From: Billgrantia desiderata
GTDB taxonomy: Bacteria; Pseudomonadota; Gammaproteobacteria; Pseudomonadales; Halomonadaceae
Assembly: GCA_011742915.1 (NCBI GenBank)
Contig: JAAQTN010000028.1
Location: forward strand, 1-64,000
Reading direction: 5' to 3'
Length of the DNA: 64,000 nt
Shown here in pieces: positions 1-10,092 of the stretch (positions are counted from its first letter, which is position 1; each line of letters begins with the position of its first letter). A program made the translations under genes and the position numbers. The notes beneath the pieces were generated by a model. It saw only the letters and a list, made by a program, of their open reading frames with translations, ran no database searches and was not told where the DNA came from.

Positions 1-779
1 TTGTGCATGTCCTCGGTGGCCTCCTCCTCGGCCACGTCCATGGCGTCGTCGTAGGTGACGATGCCCACCAGGCGCTCCCCGCCATTGATCACGGGCAGGG
101 CCAGCAGGTCGTAGCGGGCAATCAGCTTGGCCACTTCCTCCTGGGGAGTGTCGACACTGGCCCAGACGATCTCTTCGGTGATGAGATCCCGTACCAGGGC
201 GTCCGGTGCGGCGAGAATCAGCTCACGCAGAGAAAGGGTACCGACCAGACGTTCGGCTTCGTCGATGCAGTAGATCTGGTAAATGGTCTCGGCATCCGGC
301 CCTTTGGTGCGTACCAGTTTCAAGGCTTCCGTCACCGGGATGTCAATGGGCACGGCCATGTAATCCGAGGTCATCACTGCCCCGGCCGTCCCTTCCTCGT
401 AGCTGGCCAGCTTGCGCAGATCCTCCCGCTCCTCCTTGGCCAGGGTGCGCAGCAGCGCCTGCTGACGATCCTCGTCGAGCTGCTTGAACAGGTCGGTGCG
501 CTCGTCGGCGCTCATGTGCAGCAGCAGCTCGGCCAGCTTGGTGTCGCTCAGGCGAAGGGCGATCTCCTCCTGAAGCGCTTCGCTGAGGTAGCCGAACGCC
601 ACCGCGCGCTGATCGAGCGGCAGGTGCTGCAAGAGCGAAAGCACGGTATCGGTGTGCTCATGCTGAACGAATTCGGCCAGGTCGGCCGGCTGCATGTCGG
701 CGATCAGGCGCTCGATGGCTTCCTGATCGCGACGCTGCATGGCGCTGCGCAGTGAGGCAGCGAGAATGGCATAGCTCAT
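1..779 (-). CDS. mgtE: Magnesium transporter MgtE, N-terminal part (cut by window edge)
   Basis: Inner-membrane Mg2+ channel/transporter. Only about 259 N-terminal residues are in the window; the reading frame is open through base 1 and the five-helix membrane domain lies outside. The visible part starts MSYAILAASL and shows the superhelical MgtE N domain (about residues 1-130, with QHLPLDQRAVAFGYL and LLLHMSADERTDLF), followed by tandem CBS domains (EEGTAGAVMTSDYMAVP, then the ALPVINGGERLVGIVTYDDAM stretch). These cytosolic domains sense Mg2+ and gate the channel in characterised MgtE proteins. The start is ATG at 777-779, with GGAG about 8 bases upstream. The gene is divergent from uppP, with a repeat element in between. 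Identification is firm; only the truncation by the window limits it. Confidence 0.93.
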   Translation of the reverse strand, partial: MSYAILAASLRSAMQRRDQEAIERLIADMQPADLAEFVQHEHTDTVLSLLQHLPLDQRAVAFGYLSEALQEEIALRLSDTKLAELLLHMSADERTDLFKQLDEDRQQALLRTLAKEEREDLRKLASYEEGTAGAVMTSDYMAVPIDIPVTEALKLVRTKGPDAETIYQIYCIDEAERLVGTLSLRELILAAPDALVRDLITEEIVWASVDTPQEEVAKLIARYDLLALPVINGGERLVGIVTYDDAMDVAEEEATEDMH

Positions 780-1278
780 GGTCGGGCTCCTGGCGCGCAT
801 CGGCACGTGCGCGCAGAAGCCTTGGCGGGACCTTAGAGAATCAGGTCAGGCAAGGGCCGTGGCGCGCGCGGCGGTGCAGCGCTGATAGCTGGAATGTCCG
901 TCGTTGTCTGTCGACTCGGAGGTTCCATAACGTCCTCGGGAAAATTGGGTGTCGCCGCCATTAGGGAAGTACTGAACAAATCGACGAGCGAGATGAAGCA
1001 CAAGGCGCACGGAGCACAAGAACCGGAGCATATTGGGGTATATGTGAGGATTCTGAGCACCGCGCAACGCAGTGATTCGCTCGCGCAGGCATTTGTGCAG
1101 CGCTTCCTGAGGTGGCGCGGGCATTCTAGGCCGGTCATCGGCGATCCGCAATATCGGCACGAGCCGCGGAATTGTAACGAGCGACGGCGGACAATCGGCA
1201 AGGGGGCGTGTATCCTCTTCGCGTCCGGTCGTGCGTTTGCTGCACTGCATATGCTTTGCCATCGGGAGAATGCCAGGA
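780..1278. other. Gene-poor divergent region between mgtE and uppP
   Basis: About 500 bases with no convincing gene. The central part is a 143-bp MITE-like repeat (965-1107, listed separately). Open frames here on both strands are composed largely of repeat translation and have no family resemblance. A short inverted repeat, GCGCGCA/TGCGCGC (793-799 with 808-814), lies just upstream of the mgtE start. I see no Mg2+ riboswitch-like fold and no strong sigma-70 promoter that I could defend. Confidence 0.6.
965..1107. mobile_element. MITE-like element, copy 1 (143 bp)
   Basis: Imperfect terminal inverted repeats: the left end GGAAGTACTGAACAAAT and the reverse complement of the right end GGAAGCGCTGCACAAAT match at 14 of 17 positions. 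It is flanked by TTAG (961-964) and TGAG (1108-1111), a likely 4-bp target duplication with one change. The same element recurs at 15292-15433 with about 11 differences, roughly 92% identity. No transposase is encoded. Four-base YTAR-type targets are typical of one IS5 subgroup, so mobilisation by such an enzyme is an inference. Confidence 0.8.
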
Positions 1279-2091
1279 ATGGATTGGCTCCAGGTCGTCG
1301 TATTGTCAGTGGTTCAGGGCTTGACCGAGTTCCTGCCGATCTCGAGTTCCGCCCATCTGATCCTGGTGCCGGTACTCACCGACTGGGACGACCAGGGGCT
1401 GACCTTCGACGTGGCGGTGCATCTGGGCAGCCTGCTGGCGGTGGTGCTCTATTTCCGTCACGACCTGCGCCGCATGGGCGCGAGCTGGGCCATGTCGCTA
1501 CGACGGCGCAGCCTGCGCCAGGGCGTCGAAGATCCGGACGCCCGGCTGGCGTGGTGGGTGCTGCTGGCCACTATACCCGTATGCGTTGCCGGCTTCGTTC
1601 TGCATGACGCCATCAGCGTCAGCATGCGTTCGCCGATCCTGATCGGCGTTACCCTGATCGGCTTCGGCCTGCTGCTGGGATATGCTGACTGGAACAAGCG
1701 AGCGGGGAGAAGTGAGTACCAGCTTACCCTGCGCGACGCGCTGTTGATCGGCGCTGCCCAGGCGCTGGCGCTGATCCCCGGTACCTCGCGCTCCGGTATC
1801 ACCATGACGGCGGCGCTGCTGCTGGGCATGAGCCGCGAGGGCGCGGCGCGCTTTTCGTTCCTGCTGTCGATCCCGGTCACGGCTCTGGCCTCGGGCCTGG
1901 AGATTCACGGAGCGCTGCAGGTGCCGCGCGAGATCGACTGGCAGGCGATGGCGGTGGGTGTGGTGCTGTCGGGGCTGAGCGCCTATATCTGCATTCACTA
2001 CTTCATCGCTTTCATCAAGCGGATCGGAATGCAGCCTTTCGTTGTCTACCGCATCGTGCTTGGGCTGTGGCTGCTGTGGATCTTCTGGTAG
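1279..2091 (+). CDS. uppP: Undecaprenyl-diphosphatase UppP (BacA)
   Basis: Integral membrane phosphatase that dephosphorylates undecaprenyl diphosphate to recycle the lipid carrier for peptidoglycan and other envelope polymers. The 270-residue protein has both family signatures: E17 followed by SSSAH at 22-26, and PGTSRSG at 167-173. The remainder is a series of hydrophobic helices ending YRIVLGLWLLWIFW. I chose ATG 1279 because GGGAG at 1264-1268 sits about 10 bases upstream; ATGs at 1231 and 1270 are in frame but poorly spaced from any ribosome binding site. apbE follows after 31 bases. A second, unrelated undecaprenyl-diphosphatase candidate (PAP2) lies at 8394-8996. Confidence 0.96.
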   Translation: MDWLQVVVLSVVQGLTEFLPISSSAHLILVPVLTDWDDQGLTFDVAVHLGSLLAVVLYFRHDLRRMGASWAMSLRRRSLRQGVEDPDARLAWWVLLATIPVCVAGFVLHDAISVSMRSPILIGVTLIGFGLLLGYADWNKRAGRSEYQLTLRDALLIGAAQALALIPGTSRSGITMTAALLLGMSREGAARFSFLLSIPVTALASGLEIHGALQVPREIDWQAMAVGVVLSGLSAYICIHYFIAFIKRIGMQPFVVYRIVLGLWLLWIFW

Positions 2092-2122
2092 CCCACCCAC
2101 TCTATCGAGGAGTCTTGATATC

Positions 2123-3193
2123 ATGACCTCTTTCCTGCGCCCCATGGTGGCTTTGGCCCTGAGCCTGGCGCTGCTGCTCAGCGGATGCTCGGAAAACGAT
2201 CGTCCGCTGGATTCGCCGGTGCGCCTCGAAGGCGCCATCTTCGGCTCCTTCTATCAGGTGACCATCGCCGACAGCCTGACCCAGGGGCAGGCGCGCGAAC
2301 TGGAAGAGGGGCTGCGCGAGGTGCTCGAGCAGGTGGATGCATCGATGTCGATCTATCGTGAAGATGCGGAGCTGATAGCCTTCAATCAGTCACCGGTGGG
2401 CGAATGGCAGCCGCTCTCCAACGAGCTGATCGAGGTGCTGGCGATCAGCCAGTCGGTGGCCGAAAGCAGCAACGGCGCCTTCGACGTGACCATCGGCGGA
2501 CTGGTCAACCTGTGGAGCTTCGGTTCCGAGGCGCGACCGCGCGAAGTACCGGATGACGAGACCCTGCAGGCCCGCCTTGCCGAGGTGGGGCCCGACAGCA
2601 TCGAGGTCGACGAGAACGCCATGCAGGCACGCCGGCTGCGCGACGTGTTCGTCGATCTCGGCGGCGTGGCCAAGGGTCACGGTACCGACCGGGTGGCCGC
2701 CTACCTCGATGGCGAAGGCATCGAGCACTATCTGGTCAACCTGGGCGGCGATCTGATCGCGCGTGGCTATCGAGATGCCGACGGTGAGCCTTGGCGCATC
2801 GGCATCGAGGCACCGCTGGACGACCGTCAGGAAGCGACGCAGATCGTGCCGGTGCACGACATCTCGATCGCCACGTCCGGCGATTACCGCAACTATTTCG
2901 AAGAGGAGGGGCGGCGCTTCTCGCACACCATCGACCCGCGAACCGGTCGGCCCATCGAGCATCGGGTGGCCTCGGTGACGGTGGCGCATCCCTCGAATGC
3001 CTGGGCCGACGCCTGGGCCACGGCGATGCTGGTGCTGGGTGAAGAGGAGAGCATGGCCCTGGCCCGAGAGCAGGACCTCAAGGTGCTGCTGCTGGTACGT
3101 GAAGGCGAAGGCTGGCGCAGCGTGGCGAGCCCGGCCTTCGCGGAACGCTTCGGTGGGGAACTGAGCGAAGAAATGAACCTCGAGGTGCGCTGA
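2123..3193 (+). CDS. apbE: FAD:protein FMN transferase ApbE (lipoprotein)
   Basis: Periplasmic enzyme that transfers FMN from FAD onto a threonine of target proteins such as Nqr/Rnf subunits. The 356-residue product begins with a lipoprotein signal ending LLLSGC (Cys22), so it should be anchored to the membrane. The family motifs are present: the VDLGGVAKG segment, NLGGDL, and HTIDPRTGRP with its metal/FAD-binding residues. Start ATG 2123 has GAGGAG about 10 bases upstream, which places the signal peptide correctly. No nqr or rnf genes are in the window, so the substrate is elsewhere. A weak 6-bp hairpin (3194-3199/3207-3212) follows the stop. Confidence 0.95.
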   Translation: MTSFLRPMVALALSLALLLSGCSENDRPLDSPVRLEGAIFGSFYQVTIADSLTQGQARELEEGLREVLEQVDASMSIYREDAELIAFNQSPVGEWQPLSNELIEVLAISQSVAESSNGAFDVTIGGLVNLWSFGSEARPREVPDDETLQARLAEVGPDSIEVDENAMQARRLRDVFVDLGGVAKGHGTDRVAAYLDGEGIEHYLVNLGGDLIARGYRDADGEPWRIGIEAPLDDRQEATQIVPVHDISIATSGDYRNYFEEEGRRFSHTIDPRTGRPIEHRVASVTVAHPSNAWADAWATAMLVLGEEESMALAREQDLKVLLLVREGEGWRSVASPAFAERFGGELSEEMNLEVR

Positions 3194-3290
3194 ACCGCCG
3201 AATAAGGGCGGTGCACGGCCATGTTGAGCAATGGGTGCCGTTTGGTCCCTGATGAACTGAAGAGCCAATCGAATGGACAAGGAGTCTTCG

Positions 3291-4658
3291 ATGACCCTGG
3301 ATGTGGTGATCCTTGCCGCCGGGCAGGGTACCCGGATGCGTTCTACCCTGCCCAAGGTGCTGCATCGCCTGGCCGGCAAGCCGATGGTGCGTCACGTACT
3401 CGATACCGCCCTCGAACTCGAGGCGGAGCGCCTGCACGTCGTGGTCGGCCACGGTGCCGAGCGGGTGCGCGAAGCACTCGGCGACTACCCGGTACGCTTT
3501 GCCCTGCAGGCCGAACAGAAGGGCACCGGCCATGCCGTGGCCCAGGCGCTGGATGGCCTGGGCGAAGGCAAGGTGCTGGTACTGTACGGCGACGTGCCGC
3601 TGATCCGTCGCGAGACGCTGGCGGCACTGCTGGCCGAAGTGAGCGAATCGCGCATGGCGCTGCTCACCGTGACCCTGGACGACCCCACCGGTTACGGCCG
3701 GATCCTGCGCAACGCCGACGGCGAGGCGGTGGCCATCGTCGAGCAGAAGGATGCCAGCGAGCGTGAGCTGGCAATCCGCGAATGCAACACCGGCATCATG
3801 GCCATGACCGCGTCACAACTGAAGCGCTGGCTGCCGCAGCTCTCCGCCGACAATGCCCAGGGCGAGTACTACCTCACCGACGTCATTGCCATGGCAGCCG
3901 CCGAGGGAGTAGCCATCGCCACGGCCCAGCCGGCCGATGCCATGGAGGTGGAGGGGGTCAACAACCGCCAGCAGATGGCCCGCCTGGAGCGTTCCCACCA
4001 GATGCGGATCGCTGATGAACTCATGGCCCAGGGCGTGGCGTTGATCGACCCGGCGCGCCTCGACGTGCGCGGTCGCCTCAACTGCGGTCATGACGTGGAG
4101 ATCGACGTCGGCTGCGTGTTCGAGGGCGAGGTGGAGCTGGGCGAAGGCGTTCGCATCGGACCCCACTGCGTGATCCGCGACAGCCATATCGGCGCCGAAA
4201 CCGTCATCGAGCCGCACAGCGTGATCGAAGGAGCCGTGGCAGCCGGCCACAACCGTATCGGTCCCTTTGCCCGGCTGCGTCCGGGAACGCGCCTGGCGGT
4301 GGGCGCCAAGGTGGGCAATTTCGTCGAGACGAAAAATGCCGAAGTGGGCGAGGGCAGCAAGATCAATCATCTTAGCTATGTGGGCGATGCGCGACTGGGT
4401 CGCGGCGTCAACGTCGGCGCCGGTACCATCACCTGCAACTACGATGGGGCCAACAAGCACCACACCGACATCGGCGACGATGCTTTCATCGGCTCCAACA
4501 CCGCCTTGGTGGCGCCGGTCAGCGTTGGGCGAGGTGCCACGGTGGGGGCCGGTTCGACCATCAGCAAGGACGTGCCCGACAACGCCCTGGCCGTTTCCCG
4601 TGGACGCCAGATCGGCAAGGCCGACTGGGTGCGACCGGCCAAGAAGACCCGAGACTGA
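3291..4658 (+). CDS. glmU: Bifunctional GlmU: UDP-GlcNAc pyrophosphorylase / GlcN-1-P acetyltransferase
   Basis: Cytosolic enzyme making UDP-N-acetylglucosamine from glucosamine-1-phosphate, acetyl-CoA and UTP, for peptidoglycan and lipopolysaccharide. The N-terminal nucleotidyltransferase signature is at residues 8-22 (LAAGQGTRM through STLPK). The C-terminal half is a left-handed beta-helix of hexapeptide repeats with the RLRPGT, VGNFVETKNA and NYDGANKHHT active-site segments. Length 455 is normal for the family (456 in E. coli). Start ATG 3291 was chosen over ATG 3273 because AAGGAG (3279-3284) is 6 bases upstream. glmS follows after 21 bases, so the two consecutive UDP-GlcNAc pathway genes are probably co-transcribed. 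Confidence 0.98.
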   Translation: MTLDVVILAAGQGTRMRSTLPKVLHRLAGKPMVRHVLDTALELEAERLHVVVGHGAERVREALGDYPVRFALQAEQKGTGHAVAQALDGLGEGKVLVLYGDVPLIRRETLAALLAEVSESRMALLTVTLDDPTGYGRILRNADGEAVAIVEQKDASERELAIRECNTGIMAMTASQLKRWLPQLSADNAQGEYYLTDVIAMAAAEGVAIATAQPADAMEVEGVNNRQQMARLERSHQMRIADELMAQGVALIDPARLDVRGRLNCGHDVEIDVGCVFEGEVELGEGVRIGPHCVIRDSHIGAETVIEPHSVIEGAVAAGHNRIGPFARLRPGTRLAVGAKVGNFVETKNAEVGEGSKINHLSYVGDARLGRGVNVGAGTITCNYDGANKHHTDIGDDAFIGSNTALVAPVSVGRGATVGAGSTISKDVPDNALAVSRGRQIGKADWVRPAKKTRD

Positions 4659-4679
4659 CAACCAGCGCGAGGAATCGTC

Positions 4680-6515
<1,836 letters not shown>

Positions 6516-6535
6516 ACTCAGGATACTTCAGCTTA

Positions 6536-6632
6536 CTTTTCTCGTTTCCTATCGTTAAACTTCGGCATTGAACTAGGCAGTAACAAGAGACTTGTTGCTG
6601 CCTAATTTCAATTAAACGAAGAACGAGAAAAG
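6536..6632 (+). promoter_or_regulatory. Nested inverted repeat in the glmS/DUF945 gap, covering the DUF945 ribosome binding site
   Basis: Four nested pairings share one centre. The inner stem is 14 bp (6574-6587 with 6591-6604; one mismatch, loop AGA). Then come ATTGAA/TTCAAT (6567-6572/6607-6612) and CTTCG/CGAAG (6560-6564/6617-6621). The outer stem is CTTTTCTCGTT/AACGAGAAAAG (6536-6546/6622-6632). The outer right arm contains most of the AAAAGGA ribosome binding site of the GTG start at 6642. The inner hairpin alone could be a glmS terminator, but it lacks a T-run. A translation-controlling leader or a DNA cruciform are alternatives. Confidence 0.6.
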
Positions 6633-6641
6633 GATATCGAC

Positions 6642-8351
6642 GTGGGGAACGGACAGAAACGTCAGGGAAGTTTCCTGAAACGCTTGCTGGTGATTGGCGC
6701 AGGGCCCGTGCTTGTGGTGGGTCTGGGAGTTCCCTATTGGTTGGGCCAGCAGGTGGAAAAGCATTACGCCGATTATCTGCAACAGTTGCAGCGCTTCGGC
6801 TATATCCAGGTCGAGAACCTGGTTTATGAACGTGACTGGTTCCAAGCCAGTGCCAGCTATGAACTCATCATCGAGCCCGAACTTGCGCAGGCTTACGAGC
6901 GTCTTCTTGGCGCAGAGATGGGGCTGTCATTCGATGGAGAGCCGCTCAGAATAGTCGTCAACGACCGCATCACCCATGGCCCCTTCGTGGGCGCTCTGGC
7001 CACGTTCGAGGGGCGAGCCGAGGCGTCGGGTTGGCTGTTCGAGCAGGCGATCCACCTGGAAGAGGACGAGGATTTCGCCCGCTATGCCGGCAGGGTCGGT
7101 TTTGACCAAGTGGTAGAAGGCGAATGGGAGCCCATGGCGGTAACGCTGGCCTCGGGTCCGCTACTCAATGATTTGGGTGTGGAGATGCGTTACCAGGGTG
7201 AATACCTGGGCGGTGAGTTCCGCTACGACTCAAGCTCGGGTGAGTATCGCAGTACGAATCGTCTGGGGCAGTCCCGATTGGTGGAGCCTTCGGCCGTTCA
7301 CACCTTCGAGGGCTCTACCACCGACCTGGTGATTTCTTTCCCCCAGGGAGTGCTGCGTGAAATCGCGCTGCGCTCGGACGATGCGCCGATGTCGACGGAG
7401 AGCCGCGATCTGCAAGAGGTGGGCAACTCCCGCATCGAAGGGCAGAGCGTCGAGGTCAAATTGCTGTTCGATGAGCAGGGCCGCTTCGCCGACCTGGTGG
7501 CGCACTTGGAGATGCAGGGCTTCGAGTCCGAAGCGCCTGATCTTTACCTCACCATGGACGGTCTGGCGGCCGATTTCACGGCGACTCGCCAGGGCGACAG
7601 CAGCTGGTATGGCCAGCTTGGCCTCAGCCTCGACGGCCTGACGGTGCGCGAGCAGTACTCGCCGGGTTTTACTGCGCAAAGCGCCACGGTTCGCCTGGGA
7701 CTGGAGCCGGAGTCCGAGGCGCACTTCCAGCTGGCGCAGCTGTGGGCGGCAGAGGGGCTGCAGATTCAGGGCCTGGAGGAGTCGATCGCCTTCCATGTCG
7801 AGTCCAGCTACGGGAAGCTGTCGCGCACCGAGTACGACACCCTGTGGAGCCTGATCTACGAAGCCATTGCCAGCTTCCAGTGGGACGATCCCGAGGCCCT
7901 GCTGCCCATTTTCGAGCGCATGGAGGAGGCTGGCGAGGCGCTGATGGCGGACCGCTCCGTACTCGCCATCAAGCCGGCGTCGTTCAGCATGGGCGATGCG
8001 GACATCGAGCTGGCGCTGGAAGCCGACCTGCTGCTTCAGGACATTGCCGGTTTCGACGACAGCTTTCTGCTCGATGCGGAAAACCGCCTGGATCTGAGCG
8101 TAGAGGCTTCCGCCATGCTGCTGCATCGGGTGGCCCGTGAAGTCCTGCGACAGCAGTACAACGGCATGCTTTCGGGCAATGAGCTCGATGCCATGGCCAA
8201 GGAGGTGGTTGCCGGAAGCGTGGAGCCGATGCTCGAGATGGGCGTCGTTCGCCGCGAGCAGGACGGGAGCTACACCTTGAAGGTGCAGCTACAGGACGGC
8301 CAGCTGCTGGTGAACGGCGAACCCGGCGAGTGGCTGCTGGAGCAGTTCTGA
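6642..8351 (+). CDS. YdgA-like DUF945 family protein
   Basis: A 569-residue protein of the DUF945/YdgA type, function not established. There is one N-terminal membrane segment (about residues 13-35, RLLVIGAGPVLVVGLGVPYWL) followed by a large, acidic, presumably periplasmic domain. The family-typical stretch Q-VEKHYADYL, VENLVYERDWFQASASYEL and later NRLDLSVEASAMLL supports the assignment. Start is GTG 6642 with AAAAGGA at 6628-6634, 7 bases upstream; no better start exists. The preceding leader is a nested inverted repeat that would sequester this ribosome binding site. Its stop lies 28 bases before a 33-bp palindrome shared with the convergent PAP2 gene. Confidence 0.8.
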   Translation: MGNGQKRQGSFLKRLLVIGAGPVLVVGLGVPYWLGQQVEKHYADYLQQLQRFGYIQVENLVYERDWFQASASYELIIEPELAQAYERLLGAEMGLSFDGEPLRIVVNDRITHGPFVGALATFEGRAEASGWLFEQAIHLEEDEDFARYAGRVGFDQVVEGEWEPMAVTLASGPLLNDLGVEMRYQGEYLGGEFRYDSSSGEYRSTNRLGQSRLVEPSAVHTFEGSTTDLVISFPQGVLREIALRSDDAPMSTESRDLQEVGNSRIEGQSVEVKLLFDEQGRFADLVAHLEMQGFESEAPDLYLTMDGLAADFTATRQGDSSWYGQLGLSLDGLTVREQYSPGFTAQSATVRLGLEPESEAHFQLAQLWAAEGLQIQGLEESIAFHVESSYGKLSRTEYDTLWSLIYEAIASFQWDDPEALLPIFERMEEAGEALMADRSVLAIKPASFSMGDADIELALEADLLLQDIAGFDDSFLLDAENRLDLSVEASAMLLHRVAREVLRQQYNGMLSGNELDAMAKEVVAGSVEPMLEMGVVRREQDGSYTLKVQLQDGQLLVNGEPGEWLLEQF

Positions 8352-8378
8352 GCCGCTGCGAAGCAGCGCTGAAGACTG

Positions 8379-8411
8379 GGCTGGGTGGAGCGCTCAGCGC
8401 TCCACCCAGCC
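8379..8411. terminator. Perfect 16-bp-arm palindrome between convergent DUF945 and PAP2 genes
   Basis: Arms 8379-8394 and 8396-8411 pair perfectly around a single central base. The palindrome includes the PAP2 stop codon (8394-8396), so the last residues of PAP2 (GWVER) are encoded by one arm. There is no T-run on either strand. It probably ends or stabilises both convergent transcripts. Confidence 0.6.
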
Positions 8412-8996
8412 GCGGCGGATCAACGGCGCGAACAGTATTCGATACAGCCGCATGGCCACCCGGTGATAGAAGGGCAGGATCAGCCAGCTGCGGCTGGCGC
8501 CGACCAGCGTGGCCATCGCCGCCGCAAGCACCAGGGCGCCGAGCATGTCCTGGGGGAAATGCACCCCAAGGAAGACCCGCGCCCAGGCCACCGGCAGTGT
8601 CAACAGCAGCAGGTAGCGCCCTATCCTTCGGGTGCCGGCATGCAGCAGCAGGCTGAAGGCCATGGTCAGCATGATGGTGGCGTGATTGCTGGGAAATGCC
8701 GGGGTCGGGGCGTGTTCCAGGAAGGTCTGTCCCACGGGCATCATGAACGGCCGTGGCGTCGGCCACAGCCAGCCGATCACCCAGCTTGCGGCCAGCGCGA
8801 GCAGGGTGGCGATGAAGGCCTCCCACAGCGGGCGTTTCAGGCGCTCACTGCCGCGCAGCCAGCCAATGACCAGCAGAGCCGGCACCAGCCAGATCAAGTA
8901 CACGGCGAAGACTTCCGCCATCAGCAGCAGCCGTGGGTCGCTGCCGGGCGCCGCGTTGAGTTGGGCGAACAGGGCAAGGTTGAGAGTCGTATCCAT
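8394..8996 (-). CDS. PAP2-family phosphatase (undecaprenyl-diphosphatase type)
   Basis: Membrane phosphatase of the PAP2 superfamily. The 200-residue protein has about six hydrophobic helices and the three family motifs: WPTPRP (motif 1), PSNH (motif 2, PSGH-like) and ARVFLGVHFPQD (motif 3, R-x5-H-x3-D with Ala in place of the usual Ser). This BcrC/YbjG-like pattern suggests hydrolysis of undecaprenyl diphosphate on the periplasmic face, but phosphatidylglycerophosphate or other lipid phosphates are possible. Start ATG 8994-8996 is the only reasonable one; AAGGAA lies about 22 bases upstream, which is far. The frame remains open further upstream but loses resemblance. Confidence 0.82.
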   Translation of the reverse strand: MDTTLNLALFAQLNAAPGSDPRLLLMAEVFAVYLIWLVPALLVIGWLRGSERLKRPLWEAFIATLLALAASWVIGWLWPTPRPFMMPVGQTFLEHAPTPAFPSNHATIMLTMAFSLLLHAGTRRIGRYLLLLTLPVAWARVFLGVHFPQDMLGALVLAAAMATLVGASRSWLILPFYHRVAMRLYRILFAPLIRRGWVER

Positions 8997-9095
8997 GGGC
9001 TGGGTGCGCTGGGCGCGCTTCCTTGTGCATTCTTGAGCAGGCAGCCATGCTGCCATTCGCCGGGCGGTGTTTCCGATTAATTTTGTTACAGGAGC

Positions 9096-9962
9096 ATGAC
9101 AAGGTTGTCCAGACTGTATCTGGGTTTGGCCATGTGGGCCAACCCCGACTGGTGTGGCTCCCTTTACCCACCCTATGGCGGCCAGGAGGGTTGGCTGGCC
9201 GACTATGCGCGGGTGTTCAACGCGGTGGAGGGCAACACGACCTTCTACAGCGGGGCGCCCCGGGCCGAGACGGTGGCTGGCTGGTCGCGCCTGGCGCCTG
9301 TTGATTTCCGTTTCTGCTTCAAGCTGCCGGCGGCGCTGACCCACGAGCGTCGTCTCGAGGGTATCGAGACGGACTTCGATGCCTTCGTCGAGGCCCTGAC
9401 CCCACTGCACGATCGGCTGGGACCACTGCTCGTCCAGTTGCCGCGGGACTTCGGCCCTGATCTACTGCCCCGGCTCGAAGCGCTGCTGGTACGCTGGCCT
9501 GCGGCGATTCCCTGCGCCGTGGAGGTCCGGCATCCTGAATTTTTCCACAAGGGGGCGGCCGAGATCGCTCTCAACCGCCTGTTGATAACTCATGGCGCCA
9601 ACCGTGTCATGCTCGATGTGAGGCCGCTGTTCTCGACCTCGGCGGCGGGCTGCCCCGCGCTTGCACAAGCGCAGAGTGAAAAGCCACGGTGCCCATTACA
9701 CGTGCTTTCCACGGGAAACGAGCCGCTTGTCCGCTTTATCGGACACCTCGATGAAGCGATCAACCTCAACTACTTCCGACCCTGGATAGACCAGCTGAGG
9801 CTGTGGATAAAACAGGGGAAAACCCCTTTTCTCTTTGTGCATACCGCGAATAACCGACAGGCCCCCGAGCTCGCCCGACGCCTCCATGGCGAGCTGATCG
9901 CCCACCTCGACCAACCGCCGCTCAACGACTTCGCCGGAGAGCGTCAAACCACGCTGTTCTGA
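9096..9962 (+). CDS. DUF72 family protein (YecE-like)
   Basis: Cytosolic TIM-barrel protein of the DUF72/YecE family, biochemical role unknown. Family hallmarks are the N-terminal LYLGLAMWANPDW, YARVFNAVEGNTTFY, FCFKLP, the LLVQLP strand, and the C-terminal WIKQG-TPFLFVHTANN segment. Length (288 with ATG 9096) is typical. AGGAG at 9090-9094 is only one base from ATG 9096 but 10 bases from an in-frame TTG at 9105, which would give a protein starting SRLYLGL; TTG 9105 may be the true start. It is divergent from PAP2 and followed after 130 bases by an Na+ symporter gene with its own ribosome binding site. Confidence 0.88.
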   Translation: MTRLSRLYLGLAMWANPDWCGSLYPPYGGQEGWLADYARVFNAVEGNTTFYSGAPRAETVAGWSRLAPVDFRFCFKLPAALTHERRLEGIETDFDAFVEALTPLHDRLGPLLVQLPRDFGPDLLPRLEALLVRWPAAIPCAVEVRHPEFFHKGAAEIALNRLLITHGANRVMLDVRPLFSTSAAGCPALAQAQSEKPRCPLHVLSTGNEPLVRFIGHLDEAINLNYFRPWIDQLRLWIKQGKTPFLFVHTANNRQAPELARRLHGELIAHLDQPPLNDFAGERQTTLF

Positions 9963-10092
9963 GTCCTCTGCCGCTGGCCTTCGAGCGTATGATCGGATAG
10001 ATTTGCCACCATTCGGTGCAATTACCTATCGTTTTTCCGGGTTTTTGTGCTTGAGGCAGATCAACAATCGGATACATAACAACAGGTGACTC

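Noticed and set aside
780..964. Mg2+ riboswitch (M-box) before mgtE
   Set aside because: No conserved fold is visible and the class is rare outside Firmicutes and a few other groups.
3194..3212. Hairpin after apbE as an intrinsic terminator
   Set aside because: The stem is only 6 bp with no T-run; it may have no effect.
6516..6641. glmS-type ribozyme or riboswitch near glmS
   Set aside because: It is downstream of glmS, and the structure is a simple nested inverted repeat without ribozyme features; the class is also absent from Gammaproteobacteria.
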